From Clusia tigrina (Eukaryota; Arthropoda; Insecta; Diptera; Clusiidae), in the NCBI GenBank assembly GCA_920105625.2, contig OV050030.1:167565315-167629314 (forward strand): 64,000 nt of DNA, given 5' to 3'. The notes under the pieces were generated by a model that had not been told where the DNA came from, made no database searches, and saw nothing but the letters and a program-made list of their open reading frames with translations. Of the stretch, positions 23,833 through 34,053 are shown one piece after another. Position 1 is the stretch's first letter. Every line of letters begins with the position of its first letter. Both the position numbers and the translations under genes were made by a program.

Positions 23833-25240
23833 GGACTAAAATCTTCGACTACAGGTGACAGAGTCGCTATGCAGCTATATCCACACACACATCGCGGATA
23901 ATGGACCCGAACAGTTGCATCAAGGAAACGCCCACAATTACAAACCCATGCAACTGCATTAGAAATTTAACGAAAAACTACTTACGTTGTAACCAATTAA
24001 CGCAGCAGTGGCGGGAGTACAGACCACCAGCAGCATATTATACCAGTTGGAATAATAACAATTACAACAAAAGCAACCTCACGCACAGCCAACGTTCTTG
24101 CCAACCAGCGCCACGCTGGCGAAGAGAGGAAAAAAGACAGCGACAAAGGATACAACAAATATATGCAGGACAAGAGAAGGGGAGTGCACGAACTCAAGCG
24201 GTGGAATTTGCGAGTACGCTCGCTCGGTAAATTTTACACTAACAACCCGCAGCAACGAGAGCAAAGCACAAGGGGGACAACGACATAGCGACCACCACGC
24301 CAACGGCCAACAAGTACAAAGCAGGAAGAGGAATGCGAACGAATATGCTAGCTTCAAGTTAATTTGAATATAATAATATTTAACAACAACAACACTACAC
24401 GATTTCGGACAGTGCTGCTTGCAGCTACCAATACTGCAGCCCAGCCAGAGGCCACTGGAGTGAGGTGGCTGACCGTCAGAAGTTGAAGGTGGCTCAAGGG
24501 CAAAATACTACGACAACAACAAGCCTGGCCAACCCAACAAGAAGCATGACCACAGCAACAACAGGCATGACGACTAGCAGAAAACGAGGCCGGTCAACGG
24601 AAGTAAAGTTACACAACGGTGGCCCGCCACTAACAACATGCTCCAGAAGCTGTGACCCAAGCAGTAGGTCTCTTCGTCGATCACCAACATCCTGACTAGC
24701 AACAACTCTACGCCACACAAAGTACATTACGAACACAGAAAGCTTAGTGAGAACATCTGGTTTTTAATCATTTTTTCGCTAAGCCATACACAGGCAGAGA
24801 CTATAGGGACTCAGTGAGAACATCTGGTTTTTAATCGTTTTCTCACTGAGACACATACGCCACCGAGACCTAGCGACTTAGTGAGAACCTCTGGTTTTTC
24901 ATCGTTTTCTTACTAAGTCATATGCCGTACAGAGACCATAGGGACTCAGTGAGAGCATCTGGTATTTAATCGTTATCTCAATGAATCACTGAGACACATA
25001 CTTACCGGGACGTAGAGACATGAAAACAAGTATACCTAGGAAACATTTATTTGCATAAATATAGAATTAAGGAAGTAGATTTGTTTTGAGTTAGGGACTA
25101 ACAGCAGTCTACAATCAGTATTCTGAATAAACACACTAAAACTAATCTAACTCGCAGGATTTTTATATTTTTCTGTATACGACCCCTGGAAGCCGCTGAC
25201 TTTTACCCCAGCTATAAAAAGAGTCGTTACAAACTCTCTC
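23833..25240. other. Unassigned 1.4-kb segment between direct repeats
   Basis: No convincing gene. The first 900 bp are rich in CAA/AAC runs, as in fly 5' UTRs; the plus frames there (such as 23901-24230) follow composition only. Four stem-loops lie at 24742-24993. The last 250 bp hold an AATAAA (about 25127-25132), a TATAAAA (about 25213-25219) and GAGTCGTTAC. It could be repeated LINE 5' UTR, a non-autonomous element, or a piece of another LTR element. Confidence 0.5.
24742..24993. repeat. Four tandem stem-loops with conserved loop
   Basis: Four copies about 67 bp apart. Copy 1: arms 24742-24753 and 24773-24784. Copy 2: arms 24810-24820 and 24840-24850, a perfect 11-bp stem. Copy 3: arms 24875-24887 and 24907-24919. 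Copy 4: 24943-24993, with the 3' arm interrupted by 8 extra bases. Loops of copies 1-3 are 19 nt and nearly constant (CATCTGGTTTTTAATCGTT). The stem alternates CTTAG/CTAAG and CTCAG/CTGAG, a paired change, and other stem differences are G-U compatible. Copies 1+2 and 3+4 form a 133-bp dimer. Confidence 0.85.
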
Positions 25241-25364
25241 AAGTATAGCAGCTCAGCAAACGTTAGCAGCAGGCGCCCCTGCAGAAAACACGGCAAAACA
25301 AACTCAACATTGCTCAACTAGAGCAATCGACACCTATGTCAAATCAAACGGTAAGTGAACAAAA
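25241..25364 (+). repeat. Direct repeat, right copy (Jockey-B)
   Basis: Right copy of the repeat at 23706-23825. Here the sequence continues into ORF1 and does not stop. The GTAAGT at 25351-25356 fits a splice-donor consensus, but no splicing is demonstrated. Confidence 0.85.
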
Positions 25365-26186
25365 CTCTCTCAATGATAATTCCGCGGAAGAAGCAAAAGA
25401 ACAAAGAGTAGAAAGCAGCCACTCTCGCACCTACCCAAACATACAAATGCATTCTCTTGCAAATACAGCTAACACACGCTTGCTAAGCTCAATATCGTCT
25501 GAGAGACAATCAAAAACAACAAAACAACAAATACAACAATTTCCGCTCAGTCTGCACTATACAAACAGGCATGGATCCGTATATTCAAAATAAACGGAAA
25601 CAAAGCCCCCAAAAAAATTCAAATAATAAGTCAGCAAAAATACATAAAAGAAATGAAATTGATCAACCTACTAACTCAATGTACCACAACAGGTTTGATG
25701 CATTTAATGATGAGCCAACCAAAGAAAATGAAATAATTTCAATTAAAATAAATTCATTTGAAAAAATCATTAAATCGCCGCCAATCTACTTGCGTGAAAA
25801 AAGTTCAAACATTCTGGTTGAAAATATTGCTCGCCTAATAAGCAAGAATAATTTTAATATAATCTCACTCAAAAAAGCTAACATACAAGAGACTTAAAAC
25901 CAAATATATAACGAAAAAAATTATCACTCTATTGCTAATTACCTCCACGATAACAAAAAAAACTATTACACGTACCAATTGAAAAGCAGGAAAGGCCTAA
26001 CTTTTGTAATAAAAGGAATAGAACCAGAAGTGGAACCAGATGAAATGCTGGAAGTGAATCCTGCAGGATTCAATGCAAAAATAATATTTAACATAAAATA
26101 CCTCAACCATTATATAAGGTGGAGCTCGTTCCAGAGACGAGAAATCTGAAAAGAATGAAACCCACTCTGTTTATAGTCTACGTTAC
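25336..26186 (+). pseudogene. Jockey-B ORF1, N-terminal part
   Basis: A frame at 25336-25593 and an overlapping frame from 25571 (MDPYIQNKRKQ) lead into a gag-like ORF1 of the Jockey type. A stop occurs at 25895-25897, after which the family-typical block YYTYQLKSRKGLTFVIKG (about 25964) is readable. The frame reaching 26186 continues across the LOA insertion at 47348 with HRRISIEEPHKRKGPVQ. ORF1 proteins of this clade bind the element RNA. Stops and frame changes show decay. Confidence 0.7.
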
Positions 26187-26276
26187 TTTTTTTTTTTTTT
26201 TTTTTGTGGGAACAATCTAGTAAGCGCAGCACTCAGACAGAGTATATATCCATTGTACTGCACTTAAGGTTCCCTT

Positions 26277-27526
26277 TTACTCGGCTTTAGATCGACCCGA
26301 CCTCCGAAGAAATAGAAGTAGATCCTGTGGTGCCAAGGAGCCAAGTTGGTTACTCCTCAGCACATCAGTGCCAAAAATCCCAAACCTGATTCGAGCAAAG
26401 GCAGGGCAGACGCAAAGAAAATGGGCTGCCGTCTCGTCTTCTTCTCCACAGGCTGGGCACAGCGCACTGTCTGATAAGCCAATCCTTTCCATGTGCCTAG
26501 CCCATAGAAAGTGCCCCGTCATCACGCCAACCAACAGCCTGCAGTCCCTCCTACCTAAAGATAGAAGGTACCGTGACCATTGGTCAGAGATAGCAGGTAA
26601 CATAATTTTCGTCCATCCGCAGCCTCTCTCAGCCCGCCATGCTCGCTTGTGGTCGAAACAACTCACTTGCTTGCAGTGGCTTTGATGGCAGCAGAATGGA
26701 GTGGCAGAACAGGCTCAGGGCCAATAAAAACAGCCTCGGAGCCCATCCTGGCCAAAGAGTCAGAGGTCTCGTTACCCGCAATGCCAGCGTGTCCCGGAAC
26801 CCAAGTCAGCGTCAGACTATTATGTTTTCCAACACAATTTAGCCTGGATTTGCAGGACCTGACTATCGTGGAAGTGGTGGTCGGACTATCCAAGGCCATG
26901 AGCGCAGCTTGGCTGTCACTGCAGACACAAATAGATTTGCCTTTCCACCTGTTTTCCACAACAAAGTCCATCGCCTCAAGTATCGCATAAACTTCCGCCT
27001 GAAACACAGACGCATGCAGACCAAGGGCAAAGAACCGATGGGTCCCACAAGATTCGACGAAGACACCAGAGCCTGAACCTTCTTCAGTCCTGGAGCCATC
27101 AGTGAAAATACGGCAGCAGTGTTTGCCGGGCTCGTTCTCGGGATCTAACCATGAACGAGCCTCTGGCAGCAACACATTGTACCGCTTTTCTAGTATGATG
27201 GTTGACGACTGGGAGTCCGGGGGCATAGACAGGATCGCAGAATCGATGTCAGTGCCTGCCCCGTCGTCCAATATTGAGTACATCCCATACCAGTGGCCAC
27301 TATGTTTCACTATGCAGATGGCCTTAACGGCCTCTCCGCGGATGAAGGCATCTAGTGGCGGGAGATTCACCAAAGCATCAAGTGCCGGGCCTGGAGTAGT
27401 CGGAAATGCTCTGGTACAACATATGGCCACACTACGTTGTAGTCTTGATAGAGCTTTTCTGACCCCTACAAGAGAGAGTCTGCTCATCCAAACCATCGAT
27501 GCATAGGTGATAATAGGTCTTACCAA
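26277..27526 (-). pseudogene. LOA ORF2, RNase H and C-terminal zinc cluster
   Basis: The 287-codon frame 27526-26663 contains the end of RT and an RNase H with all acidic pieces visible: RIFTDGSRTEEGSGSG (Asp), FQAEVYAILEAMDF (Glu), CSDSQAAL (Asp) and WVPGHAGIAGNETSD (Asp). A frameshift near 26665 passes to the frame 26666-26277, which has CPACGEEDETAAHFLCVC, a Cys-X2-Cys...His-X4-Cys cluster, and the ORF2 stop. RNase H in this position removes RNA from the hybrid formed at the target. Codon use is more G/C-rich than in the surrounding elements. Confidence 0.85.
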
Positions 27527-28585
27527 AGCTGTACAGATCCATAGGACCTTACTAGGGGAAATACCCCATGTCTTACCAAATTACCCTTACACTGCCAGAA
27601 AGCTGACAGTGCTTTGGATGTCTTCAGTTCGACATGTGATTTCCAAAGAAGTTTGTTATCAAGGATGACTCCAAGATATTTGATTTCCTTGGATAGCTGG
27701 ATAGTGACTCCTTTTAGTGTAGGCAGAATAAGTTCATCAAGCTTTCTCCTTCTGGTAAAGAGGGCAATACCAGTCTTGACAGGATTGGCCGATAGCCCAT
27801 TCGCACTGCACCAAGTGTCAATCATATCCAGAGTTCTCTGCACCCTTCTGCAGACAATCATAAGGGATGGACCTGTAACAAGACACCCAACATCATCCGC
27901 ATATGCCTGAGAGTAGACACCCGAGTCGAGTCATTAATGGCGTTAAGCAGGGGATAGATTACCATGCACCAGAGCAATGGAGACACTACGCCACCTTGGG
28001 GACAGCCTCTATTAACCCCAGACGACACCAGCAAATCTTCCTCCGCCCGCACCGTTATGATTCTCTGGGCCAGCATTGAACGATCCAATTTACTAGGACC
28101 CGGTCTCGCCATGCCGCCTAGCAGAGCCGCACATACTGTCGAAAGTAGAATTGTCAAACGCACCTGTCGATGGCTCGCTCTATCCTTCCAACAAGGTTTT
28201 GCAGAGCCGTCTCGCAGGATTTTCCGCTTTGATAGGCATGCTGAAATAGAGAGAGTGGATGCATCTTCAGAGACTCCCTACGCATGCGAAGCTCCACCAG
28301 CCGTTCTAAACTTTTTAGCAAGAACGAGGTCATACTAATAGGTCTGAAGCTCTTTGGATTGGTGTAGTCGTCTCTTCCAACCTTAGGAATGAAAGCAACC
28401 CTCTCCATCCTCCAAGAGCGTGGTACATAGGCCAGTGCGAGACATGCAGTGAAGATCTTCATCAGTGCTGCCATCACTAACTCAATGCCTTCCTTCAACA
28501 CAATCGGATATATGCCATCCAGTCCGAGCGACTTGAAGCTGTCAAAGGATTTGAGAGCAAATCTAATAGCAGCCTCATTCGCCAC
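27520..28585 (-). pseudogene. LOA ORF2, reverse transcriptase
   Basis: RT frames in order: 28585-28154 (KSLGLDGIYPIVLKEG, then FIPKVGRDDYTNPKSFRPI), 28163-27858 (GVNRGCPQGGVVSPLLW) and 27861-27520 (thumb, with KYLGVILDNKLLWKSH). Motif A appears as FDNSTFDSM near 28150 in a different frame. The catalytic YADD is at 27892-27903. Frameshifts near 28160 and 27890 break the ORF, but the catalytic residues are still spelled. Confidence 0.8.
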
Positions 28586-28817
28586 AGTTCTGGCGACATA
28601 CCAATCATGTCGAGAGGGTGTAGCTGCCCTGACAACAGTTCCGACCAGAGATGGTTGTTGACGGGCTATGCTTACCTGATTTCCTGGAAGTGTGACTCCA
28701 ACAGCAAGCTGCGTGTCTCACTTTGCCTCTCCGTATAGGAGCCATCAGGTTTCCTGAGCGACCCCAGCTTAGCGGTTTGGTCCTTTTTCAGGACTTTCAC
28801 CAGTTTTGTTGTGTCAC

Positions 28818-29930
28818 TCAGGGATTCGATATCACTGCAGAAGTCTCTAAAAAAGTCCTTTTCGAGTCCCGAATTAGCTTCTTGTAGTCCCTCTGAACAC
28901 GTCGATATCGTTCCCAGTCCTCATCAAGATTCGTCTTGAGGACCCGGTTGAGGAGTTTTCTAGACTCACGCCTCAGCACCTGAAGCTCTCGGTTCCACCA
29001 TGGAACAGGAGTCCGGCTAAGAGGAGGTCTAGTTGGACAGGCTTTCTCGAAGCTGTTTGTTAGAGCAGTGTTGAGATGTTCAACAGCCGCCTCAATGTTT
29101 TGCTCCTTGCGAAGTTTCAGTGGCGTCACGTAATTGCTACGCAGTGCCTCCCTGAACTTTGGCCAGTCTGTTTTTCTTGGGTTTCTGGTGGGCAATGGCA
29201 TCTGCGCCTGCTCTCCACACTGAAACTCAATGTGTCTGTGGTCCGAGCACGAGTCTTCGGCGAGGACCCTCCAGTTGTTGATCGACCATCCTAGTCTTGG
29301 AATTAACAGTGTGACGTCAATTACCTCCTGCCTTCTTGTAGTCACAAAAGTAGGCTGCTTGCCTATATTGTGGATGTTCAGGCTGGAGGGGGCAATATAC
29401 TCGAAAAGTCGAGAGCCCCGCCCATTGCACTTGCTGCTGCCTCAGATCGTATGCTGGGCATTAGCATCGCAACAAAGAACGAGGCCAAGATTGCACCGCT
29501 CACAGAACCGTACGAGAGTAGCAACCTTCCCAGGTGGTGGCGCCTCCAAAGCATCGTAAGGAAAGTAAGCAGATGCAATCACGAACCTCGATCATCCGTG
29601 CACACTCTTAAAACTAATCTCTGCCGCAACCAGATCCTGACAACAAAATGCGTCAAGGCAGGTCGCTGCGAGATGGGATGATATTATAAGACCGGCTCTA
29701 GGTCCAATCGAGTTTCTGTCATATAATATCGTGGCCCCTTTCAACGATCCAAGGCCACAGAGGCGACCCCTAAAGACCCAGGGCTCTTGGAATGTTGTTA
29801 TGTTGTGTGATGTGTGCAGCTGGGTGAGTCGTCTACTTAGGAGTACAGTAGCGGCTTTAGAATGCTGCAAGTTGATCTGCGCTACCGTCAAAGGACGATA
29901 GCTACGAGAATCGTCCGAGCCACTGGGAAA
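28818..29930 (-). pseudogene. LOA ORF2, endonuclease and linker
   Basis: The nuclease opens near 29885 with TVAQINLQHSKAATVLL and TTFQEPWVF (Asn and Glu of the apurinic-type nuclease) in the frame 30122-29592. It continues through several frames to 29345-28818, where SWSINNWRVLAEDSCSDHRH-like residues (SDH motif) and the linker toward RT appear. A gap in the open frames at 29345-29592 indicates frameshifts. The domain would nick target DNA. Confidence 0.75.
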
Positions 29931-30253
29931 GACATGAAAGGTTACAGTCCCAAAGAAGAGACTCAGACGGCTCCGGTACCGAGAAACCATGACATCAACA
30001 GTGGCCTCATCCACTCGCACCACCTTCTTTACCATCCCGGTTGCTACCCCTGGTGTGCGAAATAACTCTCCAAAGCCTCGTGCTGATGCCAGGGTTCTGA
30101 GCACGAAGACAAGAAAGGACATCTGTGGTCGTCAGATCGGGATCCGGAATCCAGCAGATGGCCTTCCTGAGGGACACGCCTGCTTCGCTATAGACCGCGA
30201 AGCGAGTGGTCCCCATTGGGGGCCCCTGAGCCAATCAAAGTTGGCCAGAGACG
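29931..30253 (-). pseudogene. LOA ORF1, C-terminal part
   Basis: Frames 30234-30007 and 30122-29930 carry AVYSEAGVSLRKAICWIP and SRLSLFFGTVTFHVF, resembling the C-terminal nucleic-acid-binding half of LOA-type ORF1. A stop at 30232-30240 and a frameshift near 30110 break it. The N-terminal half is at 46224-47125 on the other side of E1. Confidence 0.6.
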
Positions 30254-30257
30254 CGCA

Positions 30258-30847
30258 AGTTACGTTAATAAAACGAGCAACGTTGAACTTCGGTTCAACG
30301 TTGCTTTTATTACGGAGTTTATCTAAAAACTAAACTAACAATTTTAAATTACTTGTGCCGAAACCTTATAGTGACTTACTTACATCGATTATTTGTTATC
30401 GCTGCTGTAGGCACAAAAGTATTTTCCAAAATTATGTAGGAGGGTAGAAAGAGAGGTAAACGTCTATAACCACCAATAAGCAGAATGCAAAGCCGTAGCT
30501 GAACAAGTGCTAATGCACTGAGAATTGCAGACGTTGCATTGAGGGGTTGTTTATGTCATTGCACTTCAGTTAATTTATGTCATTGTACTGATCGTGCTGA
30601 CTTTGCTTTTTGGATTGTTTATGTCATTGTACTTCAGCTGATTTATGTCATTGTAGTGAGCGTACTGACTTTGCTCTTTGGGAGGTTTGTGTCGTTGCAC
30701 TTGAGAATGGTCTCGAAATATGAAAGGGAATTGGAAAATGCATAAACGGCTTTGGTGGTCATTTGTGAGATTCATACTTGATAAGACTAATATCTCAGCT
30801 GACGTTTGGTGTTAGATTTAGGGTTCGCAGCAACTGCTGGCGTAACT
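30258..30847 (-). repeat. E1 3' LTR (590 bp)
   Basis: In the minus sense this is the downstream LTR. It carries one copy of the 153-bp repeat that is tripled in the partner LTR at 45331-46223. A 13-bp perfect hairpin with a 4-base loop lies at 30276-30305 (loop TTCG on the plus strand, CGAA in the element RNA). Short TTTATGTCATTG motifs recur several times. Next to it at 30848-30860 is a purine tract in the minus sense (CTAAGGGGGGAGG), the expected primer for plus-strand synthesis. Confidence 0.9.
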
Positions 30848-31455
30848 CCTCCCCCCTTAGTTTGAGGACACTCCTGAGGCATCATATTTTTTATCTTTAA
30901 TTGCAGGTTTTTGGGCTTACAGGTCAACGTTACAATAAATATTATTATGTCAATTATAATTATTACTAAAGTGCTTCCAAATGCATATTTTTCGTGCTTG
31001 GAATATTTAATTTCACTGATTTCTTTCAGATTTTGAATTTTTTCTAGAATTAAGTTGTCAAATGTTATCTTTTTATTTGAATCTTTAATGCTTTCCAAAT
31101 AATTTGGTATCGTGAAACTTTGTTTAAACTGTCGCTCTGCACTTTGTATTTTATTATTATTTATAATGTAATAAATTTTGTTTCGGTTGTTATTTAATTG
31201 TATTTCTAAAGCAATCGATTTTTCTTGTAGGTTTGATTTTCTTATATTATTTTGTAATTTGTCGACTATATCTAAGATTTCGTATGGATTTATAAAGTGT
31301 AGTATTGTATCGTAGTTTTTAACGAGAGCGACGTTGTCTATTGTTAGTTCGGTGTAGCCCAGGTTGGTTTCTATCTTCTCCATTCGCAGATGGGTGTGGC
31401 CTACGTTCGGTGCCCACAGTATCAGAAATAATATTAACATCCATTTTACCTGCAA
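30787..31455 (-). CDS. E1 env, shortened (signal peptide and membrane anchor only)
   Basis: A 222-codon open frame starts with a signal-peptide-like MQVKWMLILFLILWAP. An extracellular part of about 140 residues is followed by a membrane segment (FGSTLVIIIIDIIIFIVTL) and a short tail. It overlaps the end of the pol frame by about 136 bp and its last 20 codons lie in the LTR, so the purine tract is inside the coding frame. Env proteins of 17.6/297-type elements are about twice as long as I recall; no furin-type site or fusion-peptide block is visible. I read it as an internally shortened env; function unknown. Confidence 0.6.
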   Translation of the reverse strand: MQVKWMLILFLILWAPNVGHTHLRMEKIETNLGYTELTIDNVALVKNYDTILHFINPYEILDIVDKLQNNIRKSNLQEKSIALEIQLNNNRNKIYYIINNNKIQSAERQFKQSFTIPNYLESIKDSNKKITFDNLILEKIQNLKEISEIKYSKHEKYAFGSTLVIIIIDIIIFIVTLTCKPKNLQLKIKNMMPQECPQTKGGGVTPAVAANPKSNTKRQLRY

Positions 31456-32299
31456 ATTTAGTTTCTCTTTTAATATTGGATGTATGTATATTTCCTAGTG
31501 CTTTCTTAGTATATTTTGGTTCTTCCTTATGCCTCACACTTTTATAATTTTTGATGTAGCCTTCTGATCTATTTTCTGAATAGTGTTCTCTGTTTGTGTT
31601 GTGTTTAATTATGTACCTAGTTTTTTCTTTAATGGAATTTGTATAAATCTGACTTTTGTCACACTTCCCTTGTTGTACATTAATTGGTTTTTCCTTTATT
31701 GTTGAGTGGTAACTATTATTATACCATTCTATTGCCCTACACATTTTCTCTTTTATGCTAAGTTGCTTGTCTTCGATATTTAGAATTCTTATTCTCTCTG
31801 CTAATGTATTGTGTAGCCGTTCGATATCAGAGTTTCCTGTGTGGTTGGTTGCTTTTACTAAATGAAGTTCTATGTTCTCGTTTCGTAAGTAGTCTTTTAC
31901 GTTCATACTTTTAAATTCATTATCTGTGATTAGTTGCTTAAAATGATCCTTTTGTGATCTGAGATCGCTTAGTTTTTCAATAATCGTTCTGTGATTTCTA
32001 TCTTCAAGGTAATATGCGGTGGCGAACTTAGAGAATCTATCGATAAATGTCAAAAAATTAGCTTTTGAGTTTGTGTATACGTCCATATGTACTATTTGGT
32101 TTATGTCTGTTGGAGTCTCTGTCATTTTAAAATTTTTCTTGATTGGATTTCTATCATATTTTACGCGGTTGCAAGTATCGCAATTGTTTATGTATTTCTG
32201 AATCATATTTTTTAGGTTAGGGTAATATATATATTTTTTGAGGCCTTCATAATTTTCATTAATTCCAGTATGTCCTGTTTCGTATTTGTGGTATTTTTG
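31319..32299 (-). pseudogene. E1 pol, integrase
   Basis: Zinc-binding part with ETGHTGINENYEGLKKY and CDTC, then a core with HMDVYTNSKANFLTF (Asp), LITDNEFKS (Asp) and NSDIERLHNTL (Glu), so all three catalytic acidic residues are present. The C-terminal tail overlaps env. The frame is joined at its N-terminal side to the mariner insertion at 32302, and the first residues printed for the open frame come from the transposon. The domain joins viral DNA to the host chromosome. Confidence 0.85.
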
Positions 32300-32301
32300 T
32301 A

Positions 32302-33557
32302 TCGGGTTTTTCAATAAGAGCGCTACGAAATAAAACAAAACCGGTTTTAGATATCAATGAAATTCTTTATTCCTGTGAAAGTACGTTCGATGCCATTATG
32401 CATGGAACTCGATTTCTTTTGCATGGCCACCACGGGCACGCTTGCAGAAGTCCAGACGCTGAACCCAATTTTCAACGGTTTTCAAGCATAAATCGGCCGA
32501 TATTCGTACGAAGTTCATCAATCGTCGCTGGCTTGTTGGCATAGACCATAGACTTGACGTAGCCCTACAGGAAATTATCTAACGGCGTCAAATCGCACGA
32601 CCGAGGCGGCCAATCGACTGGGCCATTTCGTGAGATAACAAGTTCACCAAACTTGGTTTGCAGTAAATTGATTGTGGCATTCGCTGTGTGGCTTGTGGCG
32701 CCGTCCTGTTGGAGCCACATGTCCTCCAAGTCCATATTATCCAATTGGGGCCAAAAATATTCGGTTATCATTGAACGGTAGCGATTCGCATTCACAGTAA
32801 TGTGCCGGTCTTGATCATCACGGAGAAGTACGGCCCAATGACGCCCCCGGCCCATAAACCGCACCAAACCGTAATTTTTTCGGGATGCAATGATGACTCA
32901 TGGAGTACGTGTGGATTGCTGTGTAACAAATAACGCATATTTTGCTTTGTCAGCCATAAATGATCCTCATCGCTGAAGATGATTTTTCGATGAAAATCCG
33001 AATCATTTTCAAGTTGTTGCTCAGCCCAATTCACGAACATACGACGCTTATGGTGGTCAAGCGGCTTCAGTTCTTGCGTCAATTTGATCTTGTAAGGATG
33101 TAGGCCAAGATCTTTTCGCAAAATTCGCCACAACGACGTCACAGAGATGCCCAACGCTTGAGAACGACGTGTGAGAGACACATTTGGGCTTTCTTGAACT
33201 GAAGCCTCAGCGGCAGCAATATTCTCAACACTACGGGCACTTCTTTGTCTCACTGGCACGGGAACATTTTGTTCTGTGCCTGTGGATTCAAATTTTTCCA
33301 CTAGACGGTCAATTGTTGATCTGCTAGGACAATTATGACGACCATAAATTGGATGTAGCGCTATTAAAGTTGAGGCAACTGACTCCGAATTTCGGTAATA
33401 AAGTTTAATAATTTCGACTTCGTGTTGGCTCGTATTTCTTTGCATGATGAAATGGCAAACCTTACTGAAGAGAAATGTCAAAAGAGCGGCAAAAAATATG
33501 GCGTCGTTTGCGGTCCCTATCGATTTACTTTTGGAGCGTTTCTTTTGAAAAACCCTT
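32302..33557 (-). mobile_element. Mariner element, DD41D (rosa type)
   Basis: A 1,256-bp element flanked by TA (32300-32301 and 33558-33559) with imperfect inverted ends sharing GGGTTTTTCAA (32304 onward; complement at 33545-33555). It interrupts E1 pol between RNase H and integrase. The transposase is on the minus strand. An internally deleted relative is at the right end of the window. Confidence 0.9.
32396..33445 (-). pseudogene. Mariner transposase, DD41D, broken
   Basis: A start at 33445 (MQRNTSQHEVEIIK) gives a length of about 349 codons to the stop at 32396, the usual size. Two helix-turn-helix regions come first, then catalytic Asp in IIFSDEDH, Asp in WLQQDGA and Asp in LTPLDNF. Counting gives 41 residues between the second and third Asp, which defines DD41D. 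Breaks: a frameshift near 32805-32830, a TAG near 32565 (where Trp is expected) and another stop shortly after. The enzyme cuts and pastes at TA; this copy cannot make it. Confidence 0.9.
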
Positions 33558-34053
33558 TATTTGTTTCATCTTCATTGTCCATATATTTTGCATAGTAGGC
33601 ACATCTTACGAATTTTAAGTTATTTTCGGAAAGCTCTTTTGCTTTATGTTCAAATGTTTTAAAATCGTTGTCAGTTAACTCTGAGTAAACTCCTATTTTT
33701 CCATTTCCTGTGTGGTGGTTTAAAATATGAGATATGTTACGTTGTAGGTCAGCTGCGCCTAAAAAAGTTTTCTTATTGCCAAGTTTGATACTAAAGTCCT
33801 GTGTTTTGTCATTTGTAAGTATGATTTGTGTTTTAAATCTATTCACTACAGTATCTAATGTTGGTATATGGTTGTTAGGGTATTGTGTATCTGGATGTTT
33901 AATACCAGGTTCTTGACTGTGAACTTCTATTGTGTTGATTTCATTTGTGTCTGCATTAACTCGGCTTAAAAAATCTGCTACTTTATTATCGCGTCCTTTG
34001 ATGTAATCCATGTTTATATTGTATTCTCCTAGTTTTAAAAGCCATCTTTGCAA
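33558..34053 (-). pseudogene. E1 pol, end of RNase H and linker to integrase
   Basis: The frame starts with MQRWLLKLGEYNINMDYIKG and NKVADFLSRV, the usual end of gypsy-type RNase H. A linker of about 130 residues follows before the mariner cut. The last codons of the open frame (from about 33557 down) are mariner sequence, not E1. Confidence 0.75.

Larger units (their letters stand above)
23588..26186 (+). mobile_element. Jockey-B LINE, 5' part (interrupted by LOA)
   Basis: Plus-strand LINE beginning at or near the array edge. It holds an N-terminal gag-like frame, an odd 1.4-kb segment and an ORF1 that runs into the LOA insertion at 26186. The coding frame resumes exactly after the LOA target duplication at 47348, where Jockey-type zinc knuckles and the start of ORF2 are found. 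Confidence 0.75.
26187..30257 (-). mobile_element. LOA-clade LINE, 3' part (interrupted by E1)
   Basis: Minus-strand LINE. The poly(A) tail is a 19-T run at 26187-26205. The 7-bp target duplication ACGTTAC is seen at 26180-26186 and 47341-47347. The element therefore spans 26187-47340 with E1 nested inside it at 30258-46223. RNase H, the QINLQHSK opening of the nuclease and the overall protein wording fit the LOA clade (Bilbo/LOA of Drosophila). Confidence 0.85.

Noticed and set aside
23901..24736. Several overlapping frames on both strands in the unassigned segment
   Set aside because: They follow CAA/AAC runs that are open in many frames; no domain or consistent codon use.
24742..24993. 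CRISPR-like array
   Set aside because: Only four units, arms vary with compensation, spacers are alike between alternate units, and the context is an insect retroelement.
26663..28661. Plus-strand frames opposite the LOA ORF2
   Set aside because: Shadow frames of a G/C-richer coding region; the minus frames carry RT and RNase H motifs.
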